Source: JBBQED01 sp038320345 (GTDB lineage Bacteria > Bacteroidota > Bacteroidia > AKYH767-A > OLB10). Taken from it: a stretch of DNA of 64,000 nt. This document shows positions 63,072 through 64,000 of this stretch, one piece after another. The stretch lies in the NCBI GenBank assembly GCA_038320345.1, contig JBBQED010000005.1:62001-126000 (forward strand), in the 5' to 3' direction. Position 1 is the stretch's first letter, and each line of letters begins with the position of its first letter. Made by a program: the position numbers and the translations under genes. The notes below the pieces were generated by a model, which saw only the letters and a list, made by a program, of their open reading frames with translations, made no database searches and was not told where the DNA came from.

Positions 63072-64000
63072 ATGGTTTTCGTATTATTACGATATTTGTC
63101 TGAGGCTATATTTAAATTCACAATTTTGAGTTCATTTGATCTAATAAAACGTCTTGCGTTCTTAGGCGTATTTCTGTTAAGTTTTGAAATAAAAGCTCAA
63201 AACCCAGATTCGATAAAAGCTATTCAACTTCAATCAGTTGTAATTTCCTCCTACAAGGATAAGCCACTTCAAGAGACATCGCTAAATATCATTTCTTTGG
63301 ATATTGATAGTCTGAAGAAAAGTGGTACTTATAATCTTGCCGAGTTGATGTCTAAAACCCCCGGCATGAGTATGCTTACCACAGGCGTCTCGATTGCTAA
63401 GCCTGTGATCCGTGGGCTTTATGGCAATAGGGTATTGATTTTGATTTCAGGATTAAAGTTTGATAACCAGCAATGGCAAGATGAACATGGATTAGGATTA
63501 TCAGATCTTGGTCTCTCAAAAGTTGAAATCATAAAAGGACCTCTTAGTGTTTTGTATGGTTCCGAAGCTATCGGAGGAATTATCAATGTAATTGAAGAAG
63601 ATAAACCACCCGTTGGTGATCAAGAAAACGATGTTTCCTTAAAATTTAATTCCAATACCTCTGGTGGTTTGATTCAAGGTGGTTACAAAGAAAGCAAAGA
63701 GAAACATTGGTTTAGAATCCGAGCTGGTATTGAAAATAATGCCGATTATTCCGACGGGAATGGTGATCGTGTTTTGAATAGTCGATTCGATGGGTACTAT
63801 CTAAAATCAACTTATGGTTTTCAAAGAAAAAACTGGACTTCTACCAATAACTTTATGAGTTCATTCAATCGATTCGGTTTTATTTTTAATGATATCTATG
63901 ATTTTGTAGTTCCAGATGAACGATGGAGTCGCACGCTAAGTAAGAATCCCTCACATACAGTATTGTTAAATATTCTCTCCTCTGAAAATGAATTTGTCTT
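63072..64000 (+). CDS. TonB-dependent receptor, 5' part (runs off the window)
   Basis: The frame from ATG 63072 stays open to the window end (309 codons). After a long N-region and hydrophobic signal (LAFLGVFLLSFEIKAQ), it shows the plug domain: QSVVISSYKDKPLQETS, LAELMSKTPGMSMLT, KPVIRGLYGNRVLILISG, LGLSKVEIIKGPLSVLYGSEAIGG (two parts) and GIINVIEE, then the first barrel strands. Unlike the receptor at 11525 it has no carboxypeptidase-like domain before the plug. Its ligand is unknown. Confidence 0.85.
   Translation, partial: MVFVLLRYLSEAIFKFTILSSFDLIKRLAFLGVFLLSFEIKAQNPDSIKAIQLQSVVISSYKDKPLQETSLNIISLDIDSLKKSGTYNLAELMSKTPGMSMLTTGVSIAKPVIRGLYGNRVLILISGLKFDNQQWQDEHGLGLSDLGLSKVEIIKGPLSVLYGSEAIGGIINVIEEDKPPVGDQENDVSLKFNSNTSGGLIQGGYKESKEKHWFRIRAGIENNADYSDGNGDRVLNSRFDGYYLKSTYGFQRKNWTSTNNFMSSFNRFGFIFNDIYDFVVPDERWSRTLSKNPSHTVLLNILSSENEFV

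Overview
The window comes from a member of the Bacteroidota, probably a free-living Chitinophagales, Sphingobacteriales or Flavobacteriales relative. The evidence is consistent. Several exported proteins end in type IX secretion (T9SS) sorting domains, both the short 'PNP...GIYF' tail and the gliding-associated 'NGDGxND' tail. There are ECF sigma factors followed by membrane-anchored partners, TonB-dependent receptors, a CzcA-CzcC fusion efflux pump, and many TAnnTTTG promoter boxes with few Shine-Dalgarno sites. DNA is AT-rich. I saw no rRNA, tRNA, CRISPR array, insertion sequence or prophage.

Layout. 1-4466: end of an ECF sigma factor, a membrane-anchored PKD/T9SS-type-B protein and a 1066-residue secreted Ig-repeat protein, closed by a strong terminator. 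4651-9062: housekeeping genes (metF, ArsC-like reductase, EamA exporter, yicC, gmk, nadD). 9063-9276: an intergenic block of degenerate inverted repeats, then purQ on the minus strand. 10074-20165: an outer-membrane protein and a heavy-metal efflux locus (small Cys/His-rich exported proteins, TonB receptor, CzcA-CzcC fusion, CzcB). 20269-23084: an acetyltransferase, then an ECF sigma factor overlapping a membrane-anchored beta-barrel protein. 23299-28747: an envelope cluster with a beta-propeller lipoprotein, a cytochrome-P460-like lipoprotein, an iodotyrosine-deiodinase-like flavoprotein, a seven-repeat T9SS protein and a beta-barrel. 28830-32391: a membrane protein, a broken T9SS tail, an AraC regulator with a DUF4242 protein, and an Asp-box T9SS protein.

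32468-38231 (minus): cyclase-family hydrolase, hemW, an orphan histidine kinase and an AsmA-like protein. 38399-40978 (plus): a DnaJ-domain membrane protein and aminoacyl-histidine dipeptidase. 41024-48338 (minus): a small membrane protein, the DUF3999/DUF2339 pair, a ClsC-like phospholipase D lipoprotein and a MATE exporter. 48832-52047 (plus): a DUF6544 protein, a Crp/Fnr regulator with a DUF4345 protein, and an acetyltransferase. 52511-62705: a purple-acid-phosphatase-like T9SS protein and a 2591-residue Ig-repeat protein ending in a dockerin-like module. 63072 to the edge: the start of another TonB-dependent receptor.

The most coherent functional unit is the metal efflux locus: the CzcA pump, its fused outer-membrane channel and the CzcB adaptor form a tripartite exporter, and the small His-rich proteins and TonB receptor probably serve the same metal. 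The most unusual candidates are the cluster around the deiodinase-like flavoprotein, the two sigma-factor loci whose partner proteins reach the cell surface, the CzcA-CzcC fusion with a signal-peptide-like segment at its junction, and the giant dockerin-ended protein. I did not find a clearly new system. The claims above rest on motif recognition by eye, without database searches.
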